NCBI GenBank assembly: GCA_000802045.1
Contig: JUEF01000115.1
Location: forward strand, 1 to 48,119
DNA: 48,119 bases
Source of the DNA: Peptococcaceae bacterium BICA1-8
Lineage (GTDB): Bacteria > Bacillota > Peptococcia > Peptococcales > BICA1-8
Direction: 5' to 3'
The notes under the pieces are model-generated. The model did not search any database and was not told the DNA's origin. It saw only the letters and a list, made by a program, of their open reading frames with translations. Positions 16,462 to 24,765 of this stretch are shown in pieces (position 1 is the first letter of the stretch; each line of letters opens with the position of its first letter). Position numbers and translations under genes: made by a program.

Positions 16462-17046
16462 TCAGCCCTTTCTAGTAAATAATCTAAAAACTTTATCTGC
16501 AGTCAAAGCAATTGTCATTCCGATTAATGTGGCAAACAATGTAGTTCCAACAATTTCTGTAGGATTAATAGATCCCGCAGCAACTCTAACTCCAATAATA
16601 GTAGCAGGAACTATTACAATACAGGAAGTATTAATGGCCAGAAAAGTTATCATTGCATCACTGGCTTCATTTGAGTTTTTATTTAGTAATTGTAGTTCCT
16701 GCATTGCCTTTAAGCCAAAAGGTGTTGCAGCATTTCCTAGGCCTAAAACATTAGCGCTTATATTTAACAGTATTGCTCCCATAGCTGGATGGTTGGCTGG
16801 AACACTTGGGAATAGAACCCTAGTAAAAGGCCTGATAATCTTAGCTAAAATATCCACAAGCCCTGCAGCCTCTCCTAAACGCATTATCCCTAGCCAAAAG
16901 GTCATCAATCCAATCAAATCAAAAGAATATCTTACTCCTAAATTGGCAGATTGTATTACAGTATCTGTTATAATTTCAGGCTGCCCTTTGATAGCAGCAA
17001 CAAGTATTCCTATAATTATTAATAGTAACCAAATTAAATTTATCAC
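16462..17046 (-). CDS. spmA: Spore maturation protein A
   Basis: Partner of SpmB in spore core dehydration; about 194 residues, polytopic. Conserved stretches include GLMTFWLGIMRLGEAAGLVD near 50 and MGAILLNISANVLGLGNAATPFGLKAM near 90, followed by LAINTSCIVIVPATIIGVR. I take the start as GTG 17046 (protein begins VINLIWLLL, like relatives), with GGGTGG nine bases upstream; ATG 17055 is only one base from that site and less likely. A terminator at 17113-17151 separates it from ytfJ, so spmA-spmB should have its own promoter in about 65 bp. Confidence 0.92.
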   Translation of the reverse strand: MINLIWLLLIIIGILVAAIKGQPEIITDTVIQSANLGVRYSFDLIGLMTFWLGIMRLGEAAGLVDILAKIIRPFTRVLFPSVPANHPAMGAILLNISANVLGLGNAATPFGLKAMQELQLLNKNSNEASDAMITFLAINTSCIVIVPATIIGVRVAAGSINPTEIVGTTLFATLIGMTIALTADKVFRLFTRKG

Positions 17047-17112
17047 AGGTAACATCCACCCTATAATCCAACATCTTTTAGATACCTATGAAAATTTATT
17101 TCCTGGTAGAAC

Positions 17113-17151
17113 AAAAAAATCTGACCTCGTAGGCGAGATCAGATTTTTTTT
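17113..17151. terminator. Strong terminator after ytfJ (symmetrical, T-runs on both strands)
   Basis: The stem AATCTGACCTCG/CGAGATCAGATT has a single C/A position that becomes a G-U pair on the minus strand, with a 4-base loop and A/T runs of seven or eight on both sides. It lies right after the ytfJ stop. Confidence 0.9.
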
Positions 17152-17152
17152 G

Positions 17153-17602
17153 TTAATGATTATCCTTGGCTCCTGCAAATTCATTCTCAACTTGATTCCT
17201 TTCGGATTTAGGTTTATTATCCCTATTTAATAATCCCTGTAGTTGGTTGACAAGATTTGGGGCTAAATCTATTAATCGATCTACCATTGCATTAGCATCC
17301 ACTGACAAAAAACGAACTTCTTCTCTAGAAACAACTAAAAATCCAACAGGTTGTACCGAAACACCTGCTCCTGATCCTCCTCCAAAGGGAAGAGCTTGTT
17401 TCTCTTCCTGACTATTTCCTCCTCCTGCTGTTTCAAATTCCCCACCCCCAGCCGCAAACCCGCAAGCAACTCGTGATACAGGTATGATAACAGTTCCATC
17501 AGCAGCTTCTACTGCATCACCTACAACTGTATTGACGTCAACCATCTCTTTTATACTTTCCATCGCTGTTTTCATTAAACCTTCAATAGGATGGTTACTC
17601 AT
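17153..17602 (-). CDS. ytfJ: GerW/YtfJ-family sporulation protein
   Basis: A 149-residue soluble protein expressed in the forespore in B. subtilis, where GerW (YtfJ) is required for normal germination with some nutrients. Residues 1-20 (HPIEGLMKTAMESIKEMVDV), GDAVEAADGTVIIPVSRVACGFAAGGGEF near 28 and the Gly/Ser-rich FGGGSGAGVSVQPVGFLVV near 75 are the family hallmarks. The start is ATG 17602, seven bases after AAGGAGG. It overlaps the end of ytfI by 8 bp, so the pair is coupled, as in Bacillus. A strong terminator follows. Confidence 0.93.
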   Translation of the reverse strand: MSNHPIEGLMKTAMESIKEMVDVNTVVGDAVEAADGTVIIPVSRVACGFAAGGGEFETAGGGNSQEEKQALPFGGGSGAGVSVQPVGFLVVSREEVRFLSVDANAMVDRLIDLAPNLVNQLQGLLNRDNKPKSERNQVENEFAGAKDNH

Positions 17603-18275
17603 ATTCAAACCTCCTTGTCTTATTAATATTTGTTACTCCTTTTATTAAATGATAACTTAAACGAACAAACCGGGCAGTCTGAATCAAGACAATAATAATA
17701 TGACCTAAGGGAAAGGCAATTATACAATCATATTCTAAATGGAGCTTAGAATTATTAAAATCCGGAATAATTTTAATAATTGGGGTTTCACGCTTTAACA
17801 CCATCCATTTAGAAAGCTGGGAGATTAAATAACTGTATACCGCCCAAAGAGAGCCAAATGCCAAGCCCGTCTGGGAAGCATCGAATAATCCTACCTCGGT
17901 AAATATAATGAGTTTTTTGCATTTAATAGGCTTTAAAATGCGGGAAGTCAGTTTTACTGAATGGGAAAAAATTTGTATGCCGCGAGGAAGCCAAATGTTT
18001 ATTCTCTTAAGTATCAACCCCCAATTCCGTTCTGGTAGCTTCTGGGCATGTATTGATTCAAATATATTTTCAGGAGTATATTTTTTCCGAGCAATAAAAG
18101 AAATAATTTTCAACATAGGGGTAGTAATAGATTGATTAATAGTAATAAATAAAATTTTTATCTGCACTTTTAATTTATTCTTATTATCTTGTCTTTTATA
18201 TGTAAAATGAATTTGAATAGGAATAAATGCAATTAAAATAAAAAATATTAAGAATAATAACAGATATTTTGCCAT
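17595..18275 (-). CDS. ytfI: DUF2953 (YtfI-like) membrane-associated protein
   Basis: A 226-residue protein with an N-terminal membrane segment (LLLFLIFFILIAFIPIQIHF, residues 4-23) and a second hydrophobic segment near the C-terminus (IIAFPLGHIIIVLIQTARFV). Between them is a cytoplasmic or outside region with FTEVGLFDASQTGLAFGSLW, the most conserved part of DUF2953. In B. subtilis ytfI lies just before ytfJ and is thought to be sporulation-linked; its activity is unknown. Family assignment rests on this motif and the ytfJ partner. The GGGGTGAGGTG ribosome site precedes ATG 18275. Confidence 0.82.
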   Translation of the reverse strand: MAKYLLLFLIFFILIAFIPIQIHFTYKRQDNKNKLKVQIKILFITINQSITTPMLKIISFIARKKYTPENIFESIHAQKLPERNWGLILKRINIWLPRGIQIFSHSVKLTSRILKPIKCKKLIIFTEVGLFDASQTGLAFGSLWAVYSYLISQLSKWMVLKRETPIIKIIPDFNNSKLHLEYDCIIAFPLGHIIIVLIQTARFVRLSYHLIKGVTNINKTRRFEYE

Positions 18276-18356
18276 TTAATTCACCTCACCCCTATCCTTA
18301 TTTTGGCAAAAATTCCTTAATTTAATACAACAAATAAATACTGGTTTTTTATTTTA

Positions 18357-18385
18357 ATTAAAAAAGCTACCATCTAGGTAGCTTT
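18357..18385 (-). terminator. Intrinsic terminator after scpB
   Basis: A 9-bp stem AAAGCTACC/GGTAGCTTT (18363-18371, 18377-18385) with a 5-base loop is followed on the minus strand by a T-run. The stem includes the scpB stop codon. Confidence 0.85.
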
Positions 18386-18911
18386 AATCCTGAGCTTTGA
18401 AATTTTCCATACTTGGCAGCTGTGATAGATCATTCAAACCAAAGTATTTTAAGAAATCTTTTGTTGTAGCATATATAATTGGCCGACCAGGTCCTTCTTT
18501 ACGACCAATTTCTTCGATGAGATTTTTTTCTACTAGAGTACTGACAATTTTGTCTACATTAACTCCCCGAATTAATTCAATTTCACTTCGGGTGATGGGC
18601 TGCTTATATGCTATAATTGCTAAGGTCTCTAGTGCCGCATGGGAAAGTGTATTTAATAAAGGCTTTAACAATTTTTCAATGTATTGCTCATACTGAACCT
18701 TTGTGGCAAATACAAAACCACCGGCAACATTTATTAAATGAAAGCCGTGACGCTCTTTTTCATATTCTTTTTGGATTTCTTCAATAGCAAAGCGAATCTC
18801 TTTAGCATCTATATCAATAATAATAGCAATTTCCTCAACTGATAATGGGTCCTGACTAACAAATAACATGCTTTCAATTATTGCTTTAGTTGTTTCTTCC
18901 AAAAATAGCAA
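18384..18911 (-). CDS. scpB: Segregation and condensation protein B
   Basis: Forms, with ScpA and SMC, the condensin complex that compacts and segregates the chromosome. The 175 residues hold two winged-helix domains; HAALETLAIIAYKQPITRSEIE near 93, RGVNVDKIVSTLVEKNLIEEIGRKEGPGRPIIYATT near 115 and the FLKYFGLNDLSQLP tail are diagnostic. The start is TTG 18911, with AGGAG eight bases upstream; it follows the scpA stop by 11 bp. A terminator lies directly behind it. Confidence 0.95.
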   Translation of the reverse strand: MLFLEETTKAIIESMLFVSQDPLSVEEIAIIIDIDAKEIRFAIEEIQKEYEKERHGFHLINVAGGFVFATKVQYEQYIEKLLKPLLNTLSHAALETLAIIAYKQPITRSEIELIRGVNVDKIVSTLVEKNLIEEIGRKEGPGRPIIYATTKDFLKYFGLNDLSQLPSMENFKAQD

Positions 18912-18922
18912 TATTTTCGCTC

Positions 18923-19660
18923 CTATTCCAAATTATCTTCTTTTAAATAAATAAATATTCTACTGAATAAACTTTTTTGTCTAAAACCTATTCTATTTTT
19001 TTTTATTAACTCTAAGAGCGCTAAAAAGGTAACAATTACTCTTGTTTGACTTGTCCCGATAGGGAAAAGATCAGTAAATAGTAATTTAGAATTAGACTCT
19101 AATTTAGCTAATATTATAATCATACATTGTTGAATAGAAATCTTCTCTTTTTCAATCTCATAAACTGGTTCAATATTGTACGTTTTTTCTAATATTATTT
19201 TAAATGCTTGAAGCAAATCGTAAATCGAAATGTTTTCTACCGGATTACTTGGACCAAATTTATTAACTACTTCCTCTTCATCCTGTTTTCGCAAAAACAC
19301 TTTATGCATTTCGTTTTCTTTATCCTTTAATAATCCTGCCGCCTCTTTGAATTTTTTATATTCAAGCAGTCTTGCCACTAATTCTTCACGGGGATCTTCT
19401 ACCTCCTCCAGAAGCTTTATAGGTTTAGGCAAAAGCATCTTTGCTTTTATGGCTAATAGCGTAGCAGCCAATACTAAAAATTCACTTGCCCAATCAAGGT
19501 CTAGTTGTTCAATAACTCTAATATATGATATATATTGATCCGTAATCTTAGCGATAGGAATATCATAAATATCAATTTCATTTTTTTCTATTAAATGCAA
19601 CAGTAAATCAAGGGGACCTTCATAATTTTCAAGTTTGATTTGATACTTATTTTGCTGCAT
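18923..19660 (-). CDS. scpA: Segregation and condensation protein A
   Basis: Kleisin subunit bridging the SMC heads. About 245 residues. The N-terminal signature KLENYEGPLDLLLHLIEKNEIDIYDIPIAKITDQYI and SEFLVLAATLLAIKAKMLLP, plus a C-terminal winged helix (LFPIGTSQTRVIVTFLALLELIKK), identify it. I choose ATG 19660 (protein begins MQQNKYQIKLENYEG, as relatives do), with a weak GGTG six bases upstream; a longer in-frame reading up to 19708 would overlap the upstream protease gene and adds non-conserved residues. It is followed by scpB. Confidence 0.94.
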   Translation of the reverse strand: MQQNKYQIKLENYEGPLDLLLHLIEKNEIDIYDIPIAKITDQYISYIRVIEQLDLDWASEFLVLAATLLAIKAKMLLPKPIKLLEEVEDPREELVARLLEYKKFKEAAGLLKDKENEMHKVFLRKQDEEEVVNKFGPSNPVENISIYDLLQAFKIILEKTYNIEPVYEIEKEKISIQQCMIIILAKLESNSKLLFTDLFPIGTSQTRVIVTFLALLELIKKNRIGFRQKSLFSRIFIYLKEDNLE

Positions 19661-19677
19661 AGAAAACACCAATTCCT

Positions 19678-20301
19678 TTAAATTACTAAAAATGAAGCTA
19701 ATCCCCAAACAAGAGTAATTAAAACTTTAGCAATAGGTAATACCAGATATCTAGTAAAGCCGGTAATAATTAATAGCATTAATATTAACGGACCATAGCC
19801 TTCAAGAGAAAAAAGAAGATTAACTTGGGATTTTGGTAAAAGCCCGGCTAATATTTTAGAACCATCTAAGGGCGGTACAGGTAAAAGGTTAAATGCTGCC
19901 AAATAAATATTGATCATTACAAGATTACTGAAAAAAATAAATGCATAACTGCCATAGCTGCCAAAATAACTAAAGAGCAAAGCACCAATAAATGCTATAA
20001 GGATATTTGCTAAAGGTCCGGCTAAAGCAACAAGCATCATGCCTTTGTGTCGGTCACCCTGAAAATAATAGGGATTTACTTCCACGGGTTTTGCCCAGCC
20101 AAAGCCTGCTACCAATAATAATAGAGCCCCTAATGGATCGAGATGACTAATTGGATTGAGTGTTAATCTTCCCTGAATTTTGGGAGTAGGGTCACCTAAT
20201 TGATAAGCTACCCAGCCATGGGCTAATTCATGGAAAGTAATAGCTATTAAAACAACTGGAACTAAAATTAATAAATTTTCAAGGGTCAAGTTGGTCAACA
20301 T
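19678..20301 (-). CDS. Site-2 protease family (M50) intramembrane metalloprotease
   Basis: A 207-residue polytopic membrane protein. The zinc site is HELAHG at about residues 24-29, and the third ligand region NLLPVPPLDGSKILAGLLP is near 142. The NPISHLDPLGALLLLVAGFGWAKPVEVNP stretch is typical of the YwhC/small Rhomboid-unrelated M50B group that sits next to scpAB in Firmicutes. The substrate is unknown. It overlaps the end of cca by 23 bp and is followed by scpA, so cca-M50-scpA-scpB form an operon. Confidence 0.93.
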   Translation of the reverse strand: MLTNLTLENLLILVPVVLIAITFHELAHGWVAYQLGDPTPKIQGRLTLNPISHLDPLGALLLLVAGFGWAKPVEVNPYYFQGDRHKGMMLVALAGPLANILIAFIGALLFSYFGSYGSYAFIFFSNLVMINIYLAAFNLLPVPPLDGSKILAGLLPKSQVNLLFSLEGYGPLILMLLIITGFTRYLVLPIAKVLITLVWGLASFLVI

Positions 20302-21526
20302 AGTTATTCATCATCCTTTGTAGCCAAGTTAATGCATCATCCTTTGATTTTATTTCCCCTTCCAGAACTTGTATTTTTAAATCTGTAAATACTTTTCCCA
20401 TAACAGGTCCAGGCTCAATACCCAGTTCTAAAAGATCCCTGCCATTTAGTGGCAGTTTTATTTTTTGCCGGGCATTTTTAATATCCTGAAGATAAATATT
20501 ACTTTTTTCTCTTAATAACCACAATAAAAAAAATTCTGTTTCTATCGGGGTATTACATAGTAATTGATGTAATTCTAGAAGGGAGGCTTTGAAATCACTC
20601 TTTTGTAATTGCTTTAAAAAATAATGATTCTCTACTAACCACGCTATACAAAATAACTCCTTATTAGTAAAATTAAATCTTACTTTATGTATATCCGTGA
20701 TATTTATAGCACCTTGCCAATATAATACCATCAAATTTATTAACCAAAATGATATTGTTTCATTATTGCAGCTTTTTACATTGATGAATTTTTTATCTTT
20801 AATATTTAAACCTTCACCACAAATCCCCGGTAAAAAATATGGTAGTACTCGCCAATCATTTAAAACTTGGAGTATTCTATAATACACTTTTTCATTTATA
20901 ATTTTAATATACTCATTTTTGAGGCGGGATGCTGAAACACAATCAAGATAACTTACCGCCTTTAGTAATTGGTTTTTAGTAATTGCTTCCAACTGAAAGC
21001 CTAGTCGGGCTGCATATTTTGCTGCTCGTATGATTCTAGTAGGATCTTCCTTAAAACTATCTTTGTGTAAGGTTCTCAGTAGCCTATTATTTAAATCTCT
21101 TTGACCACCGAATGGGTCCATAATAATATTGTTCCTAAGGTCCAAAGCCATTGCGTTTACAGTAAAATCACGACGGTATAGGTCGTCTAGAATACTACCC
21201 TGCTCAATTTTAGGCAACGCACCATAATATTGGTATATTTCTTTTCGAGCAGTATGTACATCCAAAGAAAGGTTAGCAAATGATATATTTGCACTAAGGA
21301 AATTTTCATGGACTTTAATTACTCCAAATAAAACTGAATTTAGGATTCTAGCAAAATCCAGGGCATTTCCTTCTACCACCAAATCCAAATCAAAAGCCTT
21401 ATTCTTAAGCAATATATCTCTAAAAGAGCCGCCAACTAAATAAATATTGACTCCTAATTGCTTTGCAAGAGAAATCGCCTTTTGTAATATCATATTCTCT
21501 TCGTGACTTAGCTTTGCTAAAAGCAT
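20279..21526 (-). CDS. cca: CCA tRNA nucleotidyltransferase / poly(A) polymerase family
   Basis: Adds or repairs the CCA end of tRNAs. The 415 residues show the class II nucleotidyltransferase head: YLVGGSFRDILL near 30, the metal site DLDLV near 47, RRDFTVNAMALDL near 114, DPFGGQRDLNNRLLRTLH near 131 and KEDPTRIIRAAKYAARLGF near 152. The C-terminal part is the usual helical tail. The ATG at 21526 follows a TTG and has GGAATGG nearby. It heads the operon with the M50 protease and scpAB. Whether it adds CC, A or all three cannot be told by eye. Confidence 0.9.
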   Translation of the reverse strand: MLLAKLSHEENMILQKAISLAKQLGVNIYLVGGSFRDILLKNKAFDLDLVVEGNALDFARILNSVLFGVIKVHENFLSANISFANLSLDVHTARKEIYQYYGALPKIEQGSILDDLYRRDFTVNAMALDLRNNIIMDPFGGQRDLNNRLLRTLHKDSFKEDPTRIIRAAKYAARLGFQLEAITKNQLLKAVSYLDCVSASRLKNEYIKIINEKVYYRILQVLNDWRVLPYFLPGICGEGLNIKDKKFINVKSCNNETISFWLINLMVLYWQGAINITDIHKVRFNFTNKELFCIAWLVENHYFLKQLQKSDFKASLLELHQLLCNTPIETEFFLLWLLREKSNIYLQDIKNARQKIKLPLNGRDLLELGIEPGPVMGKVFTDLKIQVLEGEIKSKDDALTWLQRMMNNYVDQLDP

Positions 21527-21560
21527 CAATAACCATTCCAGTATTATCTATTTAAAATTA

Positions 21561-21588
21561 ATTATAACATAATACATATTTTGTAGAA
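21561..21588 (-). promoter_or_regulatory. Possible sigma-A promoter for cca-M50-scpAB
   Basis: On the minus strand, TATAAT (21561-21566) has TTCTAC (21583-21588) 16 bases upstream. The -10 is perfect and the -35 matches only in part. It lies 35 bp before the cca start and right after the preceding terminator. Confidence 0.45.
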
Positions 21589-21602
21589 TATAATTTTCCA
21601 AA

Positions 21603-21631
21603 TAAAAATAGAGATGATTTTCTCATCCCTA
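21603..21631 (-). terminator. Intrinsic terminator after the activator genes
   Basis: On the minus strand AGGGATGA/TCATCTCT, with one G-U pair and a short loop of A residues, is followed by ATTTTTATTT. It ends the three-gene activator operon. Confidence 0.75.
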
Positions 21632-21639
21632 ATTCATAC

Positions 21640-22608
21640 TTAGATAGCATCCTCAATTATATCTGACCATTTATTGCATTTATCTCCCCAACGGGCTTTT
21701 AAAGTATTATCCACAAATAACTCTATAACCTCACATAAATTTGGACAGCCTTTACATTCAAAGGAAGAAGTCAAAAAATCGGAATGTATTAAACCGAATC
21801 CAGAAAAATTGCTTTTTCCGTTCTGTGCTACTGCTTCTCTGGCTAAAATAGCAGCCCCTAGGGCACCCATGACACTATAATGTTTGGGAACAATTATTTC
21901 CAGCCCTAGAGCCTCCGCAAAAGCTATTTTTATCCCGGGGTTTGCTGCAACTCCACCTTGGAATATAACCGGCGCCTTAATGTCTTTACCTTTACCTACA
22001 TTATTGAGATAATTTCTTACTAATGCCTGACATAAACCTGCAACAATATCTGAGGTGCTATGACCTAACTGCTGCTTATGAATCATATCGCTTTCGGCAA
22101 AAACTGAACATCTGCCAGCAATTCTGACTGGATTTTTAGCTTCTAAGGCCAGTGCTGCGAATTCTTGAATAGTTAATCCCAAACGAGCTGCCTGCTGATC
22201 TAAAAAGGAACCTGTTCCGGCTGCACATACCGTATTCATAGCAAAATCAGAAACTATTCCATTATCTAAAATTATTATTTTTGAATCTTGACCACCTATT
22301 TCTAAAACCGAGTGAACATCAGGGATTTGATTAGCAGCAGCTACCGCATGAGCAGTTATCTCATTTTTTACTACATCAGCCCCAACAATCATTGAGGCCA
22401 ATTGCCTACCACTTCCTGTAGCTCCTACCCCTATAATATCCATTCCTTGAGGCATAGAGCTAAGCATTTTTATTAAACCATTTTTTATTGCTTCAATGGG
22501 CCTCCCTTGTGTTCTTAAATATGAAGAATATATTACTTCGTTTTCCTCATTTATTAATACAAGGTTTGTACTAACAGAACCAACATCAATGCCAAAAAAA
22601 ATACTCAC
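21640..22608 (-). CDS. Acyl-CoA dehydratase activase (BcrAD/BadFG-type ATPase, HgdC-like)
   Basis: ASKHA-fold ATPase of 322 residues. Known relatives use ATP hydrolysis to push an electron from a 4Fe-4S cluster held between two subunits into 2-hydroxyacyl-CoA dehydratases. Motifs: FGIDVGSVSTNLVLI (phosphate 1), GVGATGSGRQLA, VLEIGGQDSKIIIL, the cluster cysteines in NTVCAAGTGSFLDQQ and AGRCSVFAESDM, and VIFQGGVAANPG. A C-terminal extension has CKGCPNLC plus a later Cys, which could hold more metal. The GTG start overlaps the upstream stop (GTGA). No dehydratase subunits are in the window, so the substrate protein is unknown. Confidence 0.9.
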   Translation of the reverse strand: MSIFFGIDVGSVSTNLVLINEENEVIYSSYLRTQGRPIEAIKNGLIKMLSSMPQGMDIIGVGATGSGRQLASMIVGADVVKNEITAHAVAAANQIPDVHSVLEIGGQDSKIIILDNGIVSDFAMNTVCAAGTGSFLDQQAARLGLTIQEFAALALEAKNPVRIAGRCSVFAESDMIHKQQLGHSTSDIVAGLCQALVRNYLNNVGKGKDIKAPVIFQGGVAANPGIKIAFAEALGLEIIVPKHYSVMGALGAAILAREAVAQNGKSNFSGFGLIHSDFLTSSFECKGCPNLCEVIELFVDNTLKARWGDKCNKWSDIIEDAI

Positions 22609-23705
22609 AGAACTATCCTCCTTTTATTATTCTCCTGTTGTCTCTTAATCAAATCTATAAATGCTTCTATGCGAGTAAGAAAACCAGCTTTGCCTGACTG
22701 TTCATCCACATATATTGTTAATATCGGGATACGGTAATTTTCCTTAACCCTTGGAAGAATAGTATGAGCAATAATCTCCGGCATACAAGTTAAAGGTGCA
22801 ATTTGGATTAGACCATGATAACCTTCTTGAGCGAACCCAACTGCGTAACCAATTGTTTCCCTGCCATGGCCGCCAACAAAATAATTTAAATAAGGTTTTG
22901 CTAACTTTGCAAATGGCTTTGATTGTTCCTTTTTATAATAATTCATTAATAGATGGCTATTTATCCATTCACTTAAATATAAGGACCTAGTTACTTGAAC
23001 CCCCAATTTTCCAAGCTCCTTTTCAATATCAAAGCTTACAAAAGGTTCAAGCAGGGTGTATATTTCACCAATTAAACCGATACGAATAACTTCAGAATTA
23101 ATATTTTGCGGTATTTGCTCTAATTTTAATATGCCTAAATTGGTTGCTTCTTGAAGTGAATTAATACTTTGGGCATCATTTATTGTATTTAATACATGTC
23201 GATAGATGCTATCAGCAGTTCCAAATTTTTTTTCCAGTGGTCGTAGATGCTGAACCTTTTTTTCCACAAGATCTACAGCATAAGCTTTCTGATAAGCAAA
23301 TTTTATTGCATCAATAACCCTCCACCAAGAGTTTGTGCCAATTATTTTTCTTAACCGCATTATAAATTGCCCTAAATGCTTATCAGGCGGCTCTAGCACT
23401 AAGCAATCATAATCATAACCTAAATCATTTAATATTTCTTTTTCGGTTTGTGAATATAGACCAAACCTACATGGTCCAACTCCCCCAGCCATTATAACCG
23501 TATCTGCACCTATTTCCCGGGCTTCAATTAAATTACCTAAATTAAGCTTCAAAGGTAGACAAGCAAATTCAGGTCCATATTTTACCCCTAAATTTAAGGT
23601 TTTTTGACTTGAAGGTGGTGGAACTATAACATCTAAATTCAAGTATTCCAATAATCCTTTTACAGGTATATACAAGTTTCCCATGTGTGGAAATGTTATT
23701 TTCAC
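22605..23705 (-). CDS. Acyl-CoA dehydratase activase-related protein (HgdB-like half)
   Basis: A 366-residue soluble protein. Its pattern (IVPPPSSQKTLNLGVKYGPEFACLPLKLNLGN near 30, then MAGGVGPCRFGLYSQTEKEIL near 72, and APLTCMPEIIAHTILP near 297) matches the domain that follows the activator in the large fused activator/DUF2229 proteins of Clostridia. Cysteines near residues 49, 79 and 301 could hold an Fe-S cluster. It resembles 2-hydroxyacyl-CoA dehydratase subunits at the fold level (inference). The GTG start has GGTGGG upstream, 1 bp beyond the previous stop; the stop overlaps the activator gene. Function unknown. Confidence 0.85.
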   Translation of the reverse strand: MKITFPHMGNLYIPVKGLLEYLNLDVIVPPPSSQKTLNLGVKYGPEFACLPLKLNLGNLIEAREIGADTVIMAGGVGPCRFGLYSQTEKEILNDLGYDYDCLVLEPPDKHLGQFIMRLRKIIGTNSWWRVIDAIKFAYQKAYAVDLVEKKVQHLRPLEKKFGTADSIYRHVLNTINDAQSINSLQEATNLGILKLEQIPQNINSEVIRIGLIGEIYTLLEPFVSFDIEKELGKLGVQVTRSLYLSEWINSHLLMNYYKKEQSKPFAKLAKPYLNYFVGGHGRETIGYAVGFAQEGYHGLIQIAPLTCMPEIIAHTILPRVKENYRIPILTIYVDEQSGKAGFLTRIEAFIDLIKRQQENNKRRIVL

Positions 23706-23706
23706 T

Positions 23707-24663
23707 TTAACCCACCCTTCTTTTTAACAGATCATAAAAAGCTTCTATTCTTGTATTTATTCCTGCCTCACCAGTGTGTTCATCAATAGTCAAATTTAAA
23801 ATTGGTTTAGAAATTTTTGCATTTTTTAATTGATGCACCGTCATGCTATTACTAATGGAATCAGGACCACAGCCAAATGAACTTATATTAATAAACCCCA
23901 ATATTCCTTCCTTTTTATTGTAATAGCATGCAGCTCCTAATGCACTCTTAGCAAAGTTCCAAAATATTTTTTTGGGTATAATGCTTACTTCTTTATTTAT
24001 TGTTTTTTGATTAACCATCTCAGTTGTAAAAACACTAATGTTTAACTTCGCTAATTTTTCAAGAAGGTTCATACTTAAAAACTTATCATATAAAATATAC
24101 TCATGCCCTATGACTGCAATATTCAATATTTCTTGTTCCTGTTTTTTATCAATTTTAGAAACCATCAATTCCTTTGGAAAGGATTGATTTAACCAATCTT
24201 GATTATATCTTTTAAGCTCAATACTAGCATCGAGCCATGCCTTTAGTATTAAATACGGACTTTTTGAGAAAAAACTGCCAACCTCAAGGACTACTTTCCA
24301 TAATTTATTATCGTTTTTAGTTAAATCTATTGTTGGTCCTATAAGTTTTGGCAAGTTATCAATATTGACAAGCATATCAGGTATACCCATAAATTTTGGA
24401 CATGTATACTCATTTTTTTCTACACTCACTATTCTTGGTACAAATAAATAATCCACTTTATCTTTTAAATAATTAACGTGACCAAAATAAACCTTAACCG
24501 GTAAACATATTTCATCTACAACATATTTAGAGCCTAAATCCAGCATTTCTTTATTTGTAGGTGGTGAGACAATTACCTCTGCACCAAGTTTTGTAAAAAA
24601 ATTCGTCCAAAGGGGAGAATATTTATAATAGCTTAAAGCCCTTGGTATTCCAACACGCAACAT
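23707..24663 (-). CDS. DUF2229-type activase-related protein
   Basis: First gene of the trio, about 318 residues. LRVGIPRALSYYKYSPLW at the start, VIVSPPTNKEMLDLGSKYVVDEICLPVKVYFGH near 30, VPRIVSVEKNEYTCPKFMGIPD near 75 and SSFGCGPDSISN near 260 match the DUF2229 domain of large activator fusions. ATG 24663 has GGAGG about seven bases upstream; an in-frame start at 24720 lacks that support. Cys in DEICLP, YTCPK and FGCGP may bind an Fe-S cluster (inference). It appears related in fold to the next gene product, so the two may pair. It is cotranscribed with them. Confidence 0.85.
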   Translation of the reverse strand: MLRVGIPRALSYYKYSPLWTNFFTKLGAEVIVSPPTNKEMLDLGSKYVVDEICLPVKVYFGHVNYLKDKVDYLFVPRIVSVEKNEYTCPKFMGIPDMLVNIDNLPKLIGPTIDLTKNDNKLWKVVLEVGSFFSKSPYLILKAWLDASIELKRYNQDWLNQSFPKELMVSKIDKKQEQEILNIAVIGHEYILYDKFLSMNLLEKLAKLNISVFTTEMVNQKTINKEVSIIPKKIFWNFAKSALGAACYYNKKEGILGFINISSFGCGPDSISNSMTVHQLKNAKISKPILNLTIDEHTGEAGINTRIEAFYDLLKRRVG

Positions 24664-24737
24664 TTCTGCCTCCAATACTTTGTTATTTCGAAAATGTGAT
24701 ACATTTAAGATTTTTAACATATTCTGGCTTTTTTATA

Positions 24738-24765
24738 CCAAAAAAAAGTAACCTATATAGTTACT
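24738..24765 (-). terminator. Intrinsic terminator after spoVAF
   Basis: On the minus strand AGTAAC/GTTACT (24760-24765, 24747-24752) with a 7-base loop is followed by eight T. The stem is short but the T-run is strong. It begins within the spoVAF stop codon. Confidence 0.75.

Noticed and set aside
16529..17230. A 233-codon plus-strand frame across spmA and the ytfJ end
   Set aside because: It is antisense to two conserved genes and crosses their terminator; no motif and no ribosome site.
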